From contig NZ_CP081855.1 of the NCBI RefSeq assembly GCF_019797825.1, positions 1,860,001 to 1,924,000 on the forward strand: a stretch of 64,000 bases of DNA, given 5' to 3'. Below the pieces are notes generated by a model, which searched no databases, had not been told where the DNA came from, and was given only the letters and a program-made list of their open reading frames with translations. This DNA comes from Limosilactobacillus panis. GTDB lineage: Bacteria > Bacillota > Bacilli > Lactobacillales > Lactobacillaceae. Made by a program: the position numbers and the translations under genes. Every line of letters starts with the position of its first letter. Position 1 is the first letter of the stretch. Shown here piece after piece: positions 24,598 through 34,546 of the stretch.

Positions 24598-26531
24598 ACA
24601 GATTGTCACCGGCCTCTTCGCCCACGTTGACGCCGGTAAAACGACCCTTTCTGAAGCATTGCTTTACCAATCTGGCCACCGGCGCAAGCTCGGCCGGGTT
24701 GATAACGGCAATGCTTTTCTTGATCCCGACCAGTTAGAAAAGCAGCGGGGAATCACGATTTTCACCCACCAGGCCCGGTTGTCCTACCATGACCTCGCTC
24801 TCACAATGCTCGACACCCCCGGCCACATTGACTTTGCCGGGCAAACCGAGCAGGTTCTTCAGGTCCTGGACTACGCAATCCTGGTGGTCTCCGTAACCGA
24901 CGGCATCCAGGGTTATACCCGGACGCTGTGGGACCTTCTCAAACGCTATGACATCCCCATATTTGTCTTTATCAATAAGGTCGACAGTATGGGAGCCGAT
25001 TCCGCACGGGTCCTCAAACAGTTGCAAAATGAGTTTTCCGCCGGCTGTATCGACTTCACCAGCGGCCAGGTAACCACCGGCGACGTTGCCGAAGCGATTG
25101 CCATGCAAGACGACACCGTCCTCGCTAGCTACCTCGATCAGGAAAAGCTAAGTGAAGATACGGTCCGGGCCCTGATCAAAGAGCGGAAGGTGTTCCCCTG
25201 CTTTACCGGCTCTGCTTTAAAGATGACCGGGGTCACTAACCTCCTGGACGGGCTCGTCAAGTGGACCGTCGCGGGCCCCACCAAGCAGGAATTTGCTGCC
25301 CGGGTATTTAAGATTTCCATGACCATAACGGCAACCGCCTGACTTGGCTCCGCATCACCGGGGAAGCCTGCGGGCCAAGAGCATCCTCCTTCCTGATGAA
25401 AAGGTGGACCAAATCCGCATCTACGACGGCGACAAGTTTACCATTGCCCAGGTAGTTCCCGCTGGAGAGGTTTGTGCCGTCACCGGTCTGACCTCTTCTT
25501 TTCCAGGGCAGGGCATTGGAACGGAAGCTAATACTCCACGTCCGCAAATGCGGCCGGTGTTATCGTACGCGGTTAAGATTGGTGACAACGATCTCCAGAC
25601 CTGTTTGAAAGCCCTGCGGGAGCTGGCGGACGAAGGCCCCCAGCTCAAGGTAACCTGGTCAGAGCACCTTCAAGAAATCCACGTGCACCTAATGGGAGAA
25701 GTGCAACGGGAGATTCTGGAGCAGATTTTGGAAGAACGGTACCAACTCAAACTCAAGTTTAATCAGGGACAAATTCTCTATCAAGAAACAATTAACGCGT
25801 CCATTGAGGGGGTTGGCCACTTTGAGCCCCTCCGGCACTACGCCGAGGTTCACCTCCTCCTGGCACCGGGGAAGCCTGGCTCTGGCCTACACTTCGCCGC
25901 TGACTGCCGCGTTGACGTGCTGAGCCATAACTGGCAGCAGCAGATTATGACCAGCTTGGCGGCTAAGGAACACCGGGGTGCCTTAACCGGCGCACCACTG
26001 ACGGACGTGCAAATCACCTTGATTGGCGGCAAGGGAAGCATCGTCCACTCGGTTGGTGGCGACTTCCGCGAGGCAACCTGGCGAGCAGTCCGGCAGGGAT
26101 TGATGGAACTGGCGGCCCAAAAGCATTGCGTCCTTCTGGAACCCTACTACCGCTACCGGCTGACCGTTCCCCAAGATGAGGTCGGCCGGGCAATTAACGA
26201 TATTCAAAAGATGAACGGAACGTTTAGGTTAGCCCCGAATACTGGCCAGTCGCAATCCCTTTTGACCGGGGAAGCACCGGTTGCTACCATGCGCGATTAC
26301 GCAACCGCCGTCCGTAATTACAGCCACGGTCAGGGACATCTCGAATGCGTTGTCAATGGTTACCAACCGTGCCATAACGCTAATGAAGTGATTACCCAGG
26401 CAAAATACGTGCCCACTGCGGACCTCGCTAACACCCCTGACTCAGTATTTTGTGCCCATGGTGCAGGTTACCCAGTCTCTTGGGATAAGGTCCCGGAAAT
26501 GGCGCACTTCCCTTATTGCAAACGGATTTAA
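24590..26531 (+). pseudogene. TetM-family ribosomal protection GTPase, two frameshifts
   Basis: Translation factor-type GTPase related to TetM/TetO. The first part (24590 to about 25317) has G1 AHVDAGKTT, G3 DTPGHIDF and G4 NKVD. The last part (about 25364-26531) has domains III-V including HLMGEVQREILEQIL and VPQDEVGRAINDIQKMNG. Restoring one C near 25317 and one G in the run 25360-25363 gives continuous SHDHNGNRLTWLRITGG between them, about 647 residues, the normal family length. As written the gene is broken, so protection of the ribosome from tetracycline is not expected. It overlaps usp by 8 bases. Confidence 0.82.
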
Positions 26532-26539
26532 AACAAGAA

Positions 26540-26586
26540 AAGACCAGTAGACGATTACCAAACGACCGTCCACTGGTCTATTTTTA
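26540..26586 (+). terminator. Intrinsic terminator after TetM-like gene
   Basis: AGACCAGT-(A)GACG and CGTC-ACTGGTCT pair, with ATTTTTAC behind. Confidence 0.75.
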
Positions 26587-26709
26587 CTTTTGGGACCCTG
26601 TGAAGATTAACATGCTGGCCCGCTCGACCAATCAAGGGACCGTTAAACAGGTTACAAAGGAGGCCGGGTATCGTCCCACGATCAGGGTAAATAGGCGTGT
26701 ATAGGCATC

Positions 26710-27630
26710 CTATTGTTCATTAAAATCTCCCTTATCTACTTGCAATAGTAAACCATATAGCGCCCCTAGTAGGTTCGCTTCATTACCAAACTTCGCCTTC
26801 TGGATATCCGGCATAATGATATCGTCGTGCAGGCGGCGATCCTCCTCCTGGAGTAGTTGAAACTGGTGGCGAATCTCGGTCACCACCACCGGCTGGGCAC
26901 TAATCCCCCCACCAATAAGAACCCGCTCCAAGTCAATAACTGCTTGGACATTTACCAGCAGGACTGCAACCCGCCGACAAAAGGTCGCAAAGATATTCCA
27001 GGCCAAGGGGTTATGGTTATTGATCTCGACAAAGGCCCGGCGACCATCCCTCACATCGGAAAGACCACACGCCGTGGCAACCGCCCTAACCATTTTAACT
27101 GCCGAAGTGCTAGCACCCACCGTCGACTTGTGAATGTCCGTATGGTCGTGGTTATTAACAATCGCGCTAATTTCACCAGCCCGGAAGTGGGGACCAACAA
27201 AGAGTCGACCATTAATCATTAGTCCGCCCCCTACCGACGTACCAAGGGTCACTACTGCCCCACTATTCAGGCCCCGCAAATTACCCAGCCACATCTCAGC
27301 AAGGGTTGCACAATTAGCATCATTCCCCACATAGACCGGTAGCTGAGAAATCTTCCCAATATAGCTAGCCAAGTTAAACTCCCCCATGAAGCCAAGGGCG
27401 CCCGTAAACTTAACCTGGCCACGGTGGTGGTTAACGATTCCCGGGACACTCACACAGACCGCGCGAACATCCGGGTGATCACGCACCAGCTGACCAAGGA
27501 TAGCTAAAAAAGCAGTAGCACTAGTCGGGGTAGCATTTTTGGCCGTTTCAATAATATTTCCAGAATGATCGATCAGGGCACTCTTGATGGCGGTCCCCCC
27601 AATATCAATACTTAAATAGTGACGTTGCAT
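26710..27630 (-). CDS. ROK-family sugar kinase/regulator-like protein
   Basis: The 306-residue protein has the ROK N-terminal ATP-binding loop LSIDIGGTAIKSALID, the VPGIV block and VYVGNDANCATLAEMWLG, which holds the catalytic aspartate region. No N-terminal helix-turn-helix is present, so it is kinase-like rather than a NagC-type repressor. The usual zinc motif CxCGxxGC of ROK glucokinases is not seen, only RAGEISAIV in that area. The substrate is unknown. It lies 20 bases downstream of the broken brnQ gene and was probably transcribed with it. Confidence 0.8.
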   Translation of the reverse strand: MQRHYLSIDIGGTAIKSALIDHSGNIIETAKNATPTSATAFLAILGQLVRDHPDVRAVCVSVPGIVNHHRGQVKFTGALGFMGEFNLASYIGKISQLPVYVGNDANCATLAEMWLGNLRGLNSGAVVTLGTSVGGGLMINGRLFVGPHFRAGEISAIVNNHDHTDIHKSTVGASTSAVKMVRAVATACGLSDVRDGRRAFVEINNHNPLAWNIFATFCRRVAVLLVNVQAVIDLERVLIGGGISAQPVVVTEIRHQFQLLQEEDRRLHDDIIMPDIQKAKFGNEANLLGALYGLLLQVDKGDFNEQ

Positions 27631-27650
27631 CTGATCACTCCCCTGCGTAA

Positions 27651-28828
27651 TTAGTTAGTATTATAACGCTGCCACCACCAGGCGACCAAGCCGAGTGCAA
27701 AGCCAACTACAGAAAACGGCAGCCAGGCCAGGCCAAGTTGAAAAAGCGGCAGGGTGTGTCCCGCCCACTTTACCAGGGCCTGGTTAAAGTCCAGCTTCCA
27801 AAGAACCGGCGGCAGGGCATTGACCAGGTCAAAAAATGCGGGAAAGACGGTCAAGGTTAATGCCCAGCGGTAAACCAGCGGGCTATTCTTAAACAGGGGT
27901 GACAAAATGGCCAGCAAAATCAACACAATTGCCAGCGGATACAGGAACATCAAGACGGGTGTTGACCAGGTAACAATCTGGTCGAGACCCAGGTTGGCAA
28001 CCAAAAACGAGAGCAAGCAGTTAACCCGCAAAAAATTCTTGTAGGATACCTGAGGAAAGCGACGGTGAAAATCCTGGGAGAAGGCAATCACCAGCCCCAT
28101 CGCTGTTGTCAGGCAGGTCACCGTGGCAAGGGTCAAAAGGAGGGCGTTACCAAAGGCCCCTAAGTAAAAATGGGCCACCTGGTTGAGGGTTGTCCCCCCT
28201 TTGCCGTCGCCAGGGCATCCATCGTGTTGCACCCCTGCAGGAACCCATTAGCAAACGCCTGGTGCAGGTAACTTGTGGTTGGCGCCGGTGCAGACAGTTT
28301 TCCCATCGGGCAGATAAGGGCCAGAAGGAAAATTACAAACAGCATCACCAAAAAGGCCGGATTGAGGAACTTCCCAATTACCGCCGTCACTTTTCCCTCT
28401 TTAGTCGCAAAGAAGTAAGTCAAAAGAAAGAACATCCCTGTATAAAGGGCCAAACCGACTGGTTGCATTCCCTTCGACAAGTAAGGAGCAACCCCAATCG
28501 CATAAGGGACCGTCGCCGTCCGAGGGGTCGCACAAAAGGGGCCAATCGTAGCGTGAACACAGATCAAAAAGAGCAGGGCAAACCAACTCCCAACCGGTTG
28601 GGCTAGTTCGAATAACCCCCGGGTATGGGTCACACTCAGGGCTAGTAAGGCCAGTAGGGGGAGTAGAACTCCCGAAGTGATGAAACCCAGGGCAGCCGAT
28701 CCCCAGTTACTACCGGCGAGTTGCCCCAAGTGGACAGGAAAGACCAGGTTCCCCGCGCCAAATATCATTCCAAAGACGAGGGACCCAATTACCAGGTAGG
28801 TCTGCAGCCCCGTTTGCTTCTTATTCAT
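27651..28828 (-). pseudogene. brnQ: Branched-chain amino acid:cation symporter BrnQ, disrupted
   Basis: The 5' part (28828 down to about 28190) encodes the BrnQ start YLVIGSLVFGMIFGAGNLVFP and about six segments. The 3' part (about 28200 down to 27651) begins GGTTLNQVAHFYLGAFG and continues with the CLTTAMGLV block. A segment normally between MDALA and the NGG motif, about 60 residues, is missing, and the two parts are out of frame by one base in a G run near 28197. The intact family is about 440-450 residues with 12 segments. A non-functional remnant is the best reading. Confidence 0.83.
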
Positions 28829-28890
28829 CAGTGTTTCTCCTTCTCATTTCAATCCAATTAATTATATCTGATTGTCAGTCGCTAGCTGAA

Positions 28891-30650
28891 ATCGAGTAGG
28901 AGGTAATTGATTAGTTCAATTACCGACCTCTCACACCACCGTACGTACGGTTCCGTATACGGCGGTTCGACAACTTAATCACTTTGAATTGACTGGAGCG
29001 TCTTGGACATATTTATTAGTCCAAGGTGCTCCAGTTTTCTATTTGTTAGAGAATAACTCAAAGTCTTACTGTGTGCGGTTCGCCAGTAGCCCTTACGGGT
29101 ACTAGCGAAGACATATGCATCACGATAAGACAATCCGAGCCTTTGTAAGTTAGTAATCTTAGTTTTGAATTTCTTCCATTGCTTCCAGATATATTGCCTT
29201 ATTCGCGCCCTTAACCACTGGTCAAGTCGTTGAATAAAGCCAGTCAGTTTCCCAATTGAGTAATATTGAAGCCAACCCCGCATTTTGCGATGAATTTCCT
29301 CAAACATTTGCTCAATGGATACTCCCCGATTGCGCTTTGTTAACAGCTTTAGTGCTTGCTTAACTCGCTTTTGTGATTGCTTGGCCGGTCGGGCATAGGC
29401 ACCGTTACGGTCTACACCTAGTGAAAAGCCAAGAAACTTCAATCTTAGGGGACTACCAACTTTAGTTTTATCTGGATTAACTTTAACCTTCAATTGCTTT
29501 TCGAGAAAATGGGTAATACTGCGCATTACTCGTTCTCCCGCCCGTTGACTTTTAACATAAATATTACAATCATCCGCATAGCGTACAAAGTGATGGCCAC
29601 GTCTGGTCAACTCTTTATCCAACTCATTTAGGTAAATATTCGCCAGTAATGGTGATAATGGTCCACCTTGCGGCGTTCCTTTGTCACTCCTAGCGAAAAG
29701 CCCATGATCTAAGACCCCGCTAGTCAAAAACTTGCGGATAAGTCTTAGCGTCCATGGGTCATTAATATATTGTTGGAGGTACTTAATCATCAAATCATGG
29801 TTGACGTTATCGAAATAGGCCTTCAGGTCTAAGTCGACTACTCTTCGATATCCCTGATTATATAGTTTAACTACACCGTTGGGCTTGGGAATTTCCACTC
29901 GTTTAACCGGTACTGGCTTATAATTGCCTTCACGTAGGTTGGTGATTAACTCCGTTTTATTTTCTCTAAGATATTGCAGGAGGCCATCGACAGTCATATC
30001 ATCAATGCCCGCTGCTCCTTTATTTCTCTTAACTCGCAAATAAGCCTGGTTCAGGTTATTGCGGTCCAAGACTTGGTCTTGGATAGTGACACTCATACCT
30101 TTACCTTCACCATAATCGGTACTACGTGCCCTTGTGTACTTTCGGTTTTCCAAACCTATCCTCGACAAGCGGTCAGCTTGTGGTTCTGTTTTCTGCGATT
30201 GTCGCACCTGATTACACCTCCGATATAAGTTACAAGTTATTGTCGTTCAGTCCTTCATCTGATTATTCAAACTACTATGACCTCGGCTGACTTCTGGCTT
30301 ACTCAACACTGCATCACTGCACCGCTTGTTTCTGTGGGAATTAAACTTATTCCTCTTGTCGGAAACGTGTAGGCCAGATCTCCCCGGGTAAGAATATTAG
30401 CTTTCGTACCATGTCATCGTTAGCTTTACTGAGACCAACTTCGAGTAGTATTGGACTTTAGTTTGTCTAGCAACCTTATCCAGTTAATTTCAGCCTTATA
30501 GCTACTTCTTGTTCATTGATGCAGTACTTTGCCTTAGACTTCCTTCAGATTCCACCTCACGGTGGACACCCTTGTCCTCAGCTCATGGTTCCGACTACTA
30601 CGGCCCATAGCGGACTTTCACCACCTAGCTAATACCCATGCCGGGCGCAC
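28891..30650 (-). mobile_element. Group IIC intron, copy A (deleted maturase)
   Basis: On the minus strand the element begins GTGCGCCCGGCATGGG, the typical 5' end of group II introns. It ends after a domain V-like hairpin (CCGTATACGG, ACCGTACGTACGGT) and a domain VI-like stem (GGTAATTGA/TCAATTACC) at CTCGAT. It is 1760 bp, against 1909 in the other two copies; about 150 bp are missing from the maturase gene. It is inserted right behind the xfp terminator (5' exon ending TTTTTTTGCTC), the known target preference of class C introns. Its 3' exon is the brnQ upstream region. Confidence 0.88.
28975..30207 (-). pseudogene. Group II intron reverse transcriptase/maturase, internally deleted (copy A)
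   Basis: The frame is open from a GTG at 30207 behind GGAGG, 410 codons, but jumps from VEIPKPNG directly to VVKLYNQGYRR. About 50 residues that carry reverse-transcriptase block 2 (FGFRPHRG) are absent. The catalytic YADD and the X/thumb region remain. An upstream reading is closed by a TGA that replaces the CGA of copies B and C. The protein is probably inactive. Confidence 0.85.
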
Positions 30651-30654
30651 GAGC

Positions 30655-30690
30655 AAAAAAAGCGCGCCAACATTGCGTTAGCGCGCTTTT
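30655..30690 (-). terminator. Intrinsic terminator of xfp, group IIC intron target
   Basis: GCGCGCTAACGC and GCGTTGGCGCGC-like arms (minus strand GCGCGCTAACGCAATGTTGG then CGCGC) are followed by seven T. Intron copy A starts four bases further on. Confidence 0.85.
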
Positions 30691-30726
30691 CATTTAATAA
30701 GTGTTTAATTAGTAATCAGCAGATGA

Positions 30727-33138
30727 TTACTTAAGACCCTTCCAAGTCCAGTTAGTAACTTCTGGTAAGTCCTTACCTTCTGAACGAATGTAGTGGTTGT
30801 GCTTGTTGATCATGTTGTCCATCTTGGCAACAAATGCAGCACCCTTTTGTTCGTAGCCAGGGATGTTTTGGATAGCGTCCTTAGCCAAGTGGAACCGGTC
30901 CAGTTCGTTCAATACACGCATATCGAATGGAGTGGTGATATCACCATTTTCTTCGTATGAGTGAATGTGAAGGTTGTGGTTAGCACGTTCGAAGAACAGT
31001 GCTTGAATCATGTCACGGAAGCCGTGCCATGCGAAGATAACTGGCTTGTCAGTAGTGAAGTATTGGTTGAATTCTGCGTCTGACAGACCTTCTGGGTTCT
31101 TGTCTTGCTTCATCAACTTCATGATTTCGATGATGTTGATGTAACGAATCTTCAGTTCAGGGAAGTTGTCGTGAAGAATGTCGATAGCGGCAAGAGATTC
31201 TTCAGTAGGTTCAGTACCTGCAGAAGCGAAGACAACATCTGGTTCGCTACCTTGGTCAGTAGAAGCCCAGTTGATGTAGCCAAGACCGTTGTCAACTAAT
31301 TCAGTAGCTTCGTCAATGGAGAACCATTGTGCACGTGGGTGCTTGGAAGTTACGAAGATGTTGATGCATTCTTGGTCGTTGAATGCCTTGTTGGATACGG
31401 CCATCAGGGAGTTAGTATCTGCTGGCAGGTATTCCTTAACAAGGTCTGGACGTTCCTTTTCAAACATGTGAGTCAACAGACCTGGATCTTGGTGAGTGTA
31501 ACCGTTGTGGTCTTGTTGGAAGACAGTTGAAGTATCAACGAAGTTCAGTGCTGGGTATTGCTTACGCCAGTAGAGATCCTTAGCCTTTCGTAACCACTTC
31601 ATGTGTTGAGTCAGCATGGAGTCAACAATCCGGCCAAAGGCTTCGTAGGTTGCGAAGAATCCGTGACGACCAGTCAGAGTGTAACCTTCGAGGAAGCCTT
31701 CTGCTTGGTGTTCGGAAAGTTGAGAATCAATCATCCGACCTTCGTGAGAAAGGTTTTCGTCGTTTGGTTCGTGGATACCTTCCATCCATTGACGCTTGTC
31801 GTTGTCAAGGAATGCGTAAAGACGGTTAGACTTGGATTCATCTGGACCGAAGCCACGGAATGTATCTGGGTTCAGTTCAGCCATCTTGCTAAGGTACTTA
31901 CCCCATTCAAGCATGTCTTGCTTTACAACAGAACCTGGCGTCTGAACATCAACAGCGAAGTCACGGTAGTTAGGCAATACTAATGGCTTTGGATCAATAC
32001 CACCGTTGGTAATTGGGTTCATAGCCATCCGCTTGTCGCCATCTGGAGTGTTTTGTTCAACTAAGTCAACAGGGTGACCGTTTTCGTCGAACAATTCTTC
32101 AGGCTTGTATGACTTCATCCAGTCAACCAGCATGTCCTTGTGTTCCATGTGGTCTTGGGAAACCGGAATAGGAATCTGGTGAGCACGGAATGAGTTTTCA
32201 ATTGGGTTACCGTCCAAGTCCTTCTTAGGACCAGTCCAACCCTTAGGAGCACGCAGAATGATCATTGGCCAAGTTGGCAGTGAGTCATCATTGTTTTCAC
32301 GAGCATGCTTTTGAATAGCCTTGATCTTTTCGATAACAGTGTCAAGAGTCTTAGCCATTTCTTCGTGAACCTGCATGTGGTCCTTGTAACCGTTGAATTC
32401 ACCATCACGGTCAGCTTCCTTGTATGCGGAAACAAAGTGTGGTTCCCAACCCATACCTTCGAAGTACTTAGTCAGGTCTTCGTCGCTCATCCGGGAAAGG
32501 ATAGTTGGGTTAGAAATCTTGAATCCGTTGATTTGAAGGATTGGTAATACGGCACCATCCTTGATTGGGTTGATGAACTTGTCTGAGAACCATGAAGCGG
32601 CCAGTGGACCAGTTTCAGCTTCACCATCACCAATTTCAACAGCAGCGATAACGTCAGGGTTATCTAAGATCGCACCAACACCGTGTGAAAGTGAGTAACC
32701 AAGTTCCCCACCTTCGTGGATTGAACCTGGAGTTTCAGGGGCAGCGTGTGATGCAGTACCACCTGGGAATGAGAAGTGCTTGAATAACTTAGCCATTCCC
32801 TTTTCATCTTGAGTATATTCTGGATAAATTTCGGTGTAGGAACCGTCCAAGTATGAGTTGTTAACCATAACTTGGCCACCGTGACCGGAACCTTCGATGT
32901 AGAACATGTCAAGGTCGTACTTCTTAATTACCCGGTTCAAGTGGGCGTAAATGAAGTTTTGCGGAACAATCGTACCCCAGTGACCAATTGGCTTAGGCTT
33001 AACGTCTTTTGCTTGTAATGGTTGACGTAATAATGGGTCGTTCATTAAGAACAAAGTACCAACTGAAAGGTAGTTGGCTGCACGCCAGTAAGCGTCAACA
33101 CTTTCCAAGTATTGCTTGGAATCGTAATCTACTGCCAT
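30727..33138 (-). CDS. xfp: Xylulose-5-phosphate/fructose-6-phosphate phosphoketolase
   Basis: The 803-residue TPP enzyme splits xylulose-5-phosphate with phosphate into acetyl phosphate and glyceraldehyde-3-phosphate, the key step of heterolactic fermentation. [18 protein letters not shown], the thiamine-binding [17 protein letters not shown] and [17 protein letters not shown] are all family hallmarks. Length is typical. The ATG at 33138 follows AAGGAGTG; a GTG four codons upstream overlaps that site. Codon use is markedly biased to GTT/GAC/AAG forms, as in highly expressed genes. A terminator follows, then intron copy A. It works downstream of zwf and gnd. Confidence 0.96.
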   Translation of the reverse strand: MAVDYDSKQYLESVDAYWRAANYLSVGTLFLMNDPLLRQPLQAKDVKPKPIGHWGTIVPQNFIYAHLNRVIKKYDLDMFYIEGSGHGGQVMVNNSYLDGSYTEIYPEYTQDEKGMAKLFKHFSFPGGTASHAAPETPGSIHEGGELGYSLSHGVGAILDNPDVIAAVEIGDGEAETGPLAASWFSDKFINPIKDGAVLPILQINGFKISNPTILSRMSDEDLTKYFEGMGWEPHFVSAYKEADRDGEFNGYKDHMQVHEEMAKTLDTVIEKIKAIQKHARENNDDSLPTWPMIILRAPKGWTGPKKDLDGNPIENSFRAHQIPIPVSQDHMEHKDMLVDWMKSYKPEELFDENGHPVDLVEQNTPDGDKRMAMNPITNGGIDPKPLVLPNYRDFAVDVQTPGSVVKQDMLEWGKYLSKMAELNPDTFRGFGPDESKSNRLYAFLDNDKRQWMEGIHEPNDENLSHEGRMIDSQLSEHQAEGFLEGYTLTGRHGFFATYEAFGRIVDSMLTQHMKWLRKAKDLYWRKQYPALNFVDTSTVFQQDHNGYTHQDPGLLTHMFEKERPDLVKEYLPADTNSLMAVSNKAFNDQECINIFVTSKHPRAQWFSIDEATELVDNGLGYINWASTDQGSEPDVVFASAGTEPTEESLAAIDILHDNFPELKIRYINIIEIMKLMKQDKNPEGLSDAEFNQYFTTDKPVIFAWHGFRDMIQALFFERANHNLHIHSYEENGDITTPFDMRVLNELDRFHLAKDAIQNIPGYEQKGAAFVAKMDNMINKHNHYIRSEGKDLPEVTNWTWKGLK

Positions 33139-33424
33139 TCTAATAAACACTCCTTCTGAATAAATAAATACGTTCGTGCTTGAAACAACTAACGTAAATC
33201 ATTCAATTTACAATTATTATGATAAACGGTTTTTATTTAAAGTCAACCTTTTTGAAAATTGATACGGTCCAATTATCAAATTTTAATAATTTTAACCCGT
33301 CTTTTAAGTTCCTTGTATTACGAAAATTGCCGTGATATGGCTAATAAGCCCTTATTAACGCTGCCTTTTTCGAATGTTGTATACTTAAAAATGTAATATT
33401 TTTAATTTGGAAGGCAGGCAAAAA

Positions 33425-34546
33425 ATGGCAGATCTCGACACACTTAACCAGGCTGATATTGGTGATTTTGAAAAGGTAATGGCCGTCACCACCGTAATGA
33501 TCCAATCGGTAATTAGCTTTTTGATGATGGACAGTCTCCCCGTTGGTCAACAGTTTTTCCTCGGCGGTATCTACGAGGTGGTAAAGTTTAGTGCCTCAGC
33601 TTTTATCTTCGGGATCTTGTTCTCAACAATCCGAACCCACCCCCAGGCGACGCTACGGGACTACCCGCGATTCATGTGGAATCGCTGGCACGTTCTCTTT
33701 GTTCCTTCCATTTTATGGACCACCGTCTACCTCCTGGTCCTGCCTCAGGTCCAGCAACACCACCACTACCATGACTGGCGGCAGTTTTGCTGGCAGTTTA
33801 TCAACGGGAACGCCGCCCCCCACCTCTGGTATAACGTGATGATGCTCCAATTTATCATTTTAATGCCGTTCTTCTGGTGGCTTGCCCGGGTCGTGCAAAG
33901 CCATCCCCATAGCGGGGGTATTGTCTTCTTGCTGGCACTGATATTCGAACTCGGCTGGCACTGGCTCTACGAGTACCAGGTCTTCCACGGCCCCGAAGCA
34001 GAGCACTGGTACCTCATTGACCGCTTTTTCTTAAGCTTTTTGATCTTTGGAATTGCTGGCACCCTCCTCTGTAAATTCTATAACCAGCTGCTGCCCTTTC
34101 TGATGCGCCATTGGCTAACCCAGGTTGTCTGCTGGCTTCTTCTCTTTTACTTTGTCACCATCAATTTCTTTAGTTACGGGGTCCCCGTTAAATTAACCAA
34201 CGCTCCCTACTACCTGCCATCAATGATCTTCTATAATTTGAGCACGATTGGCTTGATTGTCACCCTCGCCTCATACATGCAAAAATTCTGGAATCAGTGG
34301 CTCCCTTTCATTCATTGGGTCGCCCTGTACGCCCACCGGTCATACCTGGGCCACGTCTTTTGGCTCTACTGGTGCTGGCAGGGGATTAACCACTTCATCC
34401 CCCACCTCTTTCTCGCCGTTAAGTTCCCCCTGCTCGTTATTCTGACAATCACCCTGTCCTTTACCTTCTCCTACTGTGCCCACCTAACCTGGACGAGGAT
34501 TAAGCGGGTATTAAATATCCGCCACCTGGTGAATGGAATCGAGTAG
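33425..34546 (+). CDS. Acyltransferase 3-type membrane protein
   Basis: The protein has about 373 residues and some ten membrane segments. Features of the acyltransferase-3 family are ASAFIFGILFSTI, the RLxxLxxP-like WHVLFVPSILW and a histidine-rich loop QQHHHYHDW. Such proteins O-acylate cell-wall or capsular sugars or may be oligosaccharide flippases. The ATG at 33425 follows GGAAGG. The final codons ATC GAG TAG come from intron copy B; without the intron the frame would end GGA TAA, so the intron adds two residues and supplies the stop. Function is probably unaffected. Confidence 0.75.
   Translation: MADLDTLNQADIGDFEKVMAVTTVMIQSVISFLMMDSLPVGQQFFLGGIYEVVKFSASAFIFGILFSTIRTHPQATLRDYPRFMWNRWHVLFVPSILWTTVYLLVLPQVQQHHHYHDWRQFCWQFINGNAAPHLWYNVMMLQFIILMPFFWWLARVVQSHPHSGGIVFLLALIFELGWHWLYEYQVFHGPEAEHWYLIDRFFLSFLIFGIAGTLLCKFYNQLLPFLMRHWLTQVVCWLLLFYFVTINFFSYGVPVKLTNAPYYLPSMIFYNLSTIGLIVTLASYMQKFWNQWLPFIHWVALYAHRSYLGHVFWLYWCWQGINHFIPHLFLAVKFPLLVILTITLSFTFSYCAHLTWTRIKRVLNIRHLVNGIE

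Noticed and set aside
26590-26704. Coding-like stretch ending in RVNRRV after the TetM-like terminator
   Set aside because: No start with ribosome site, no family match, and it is only about 30 codons; kept as unexplained sequence.
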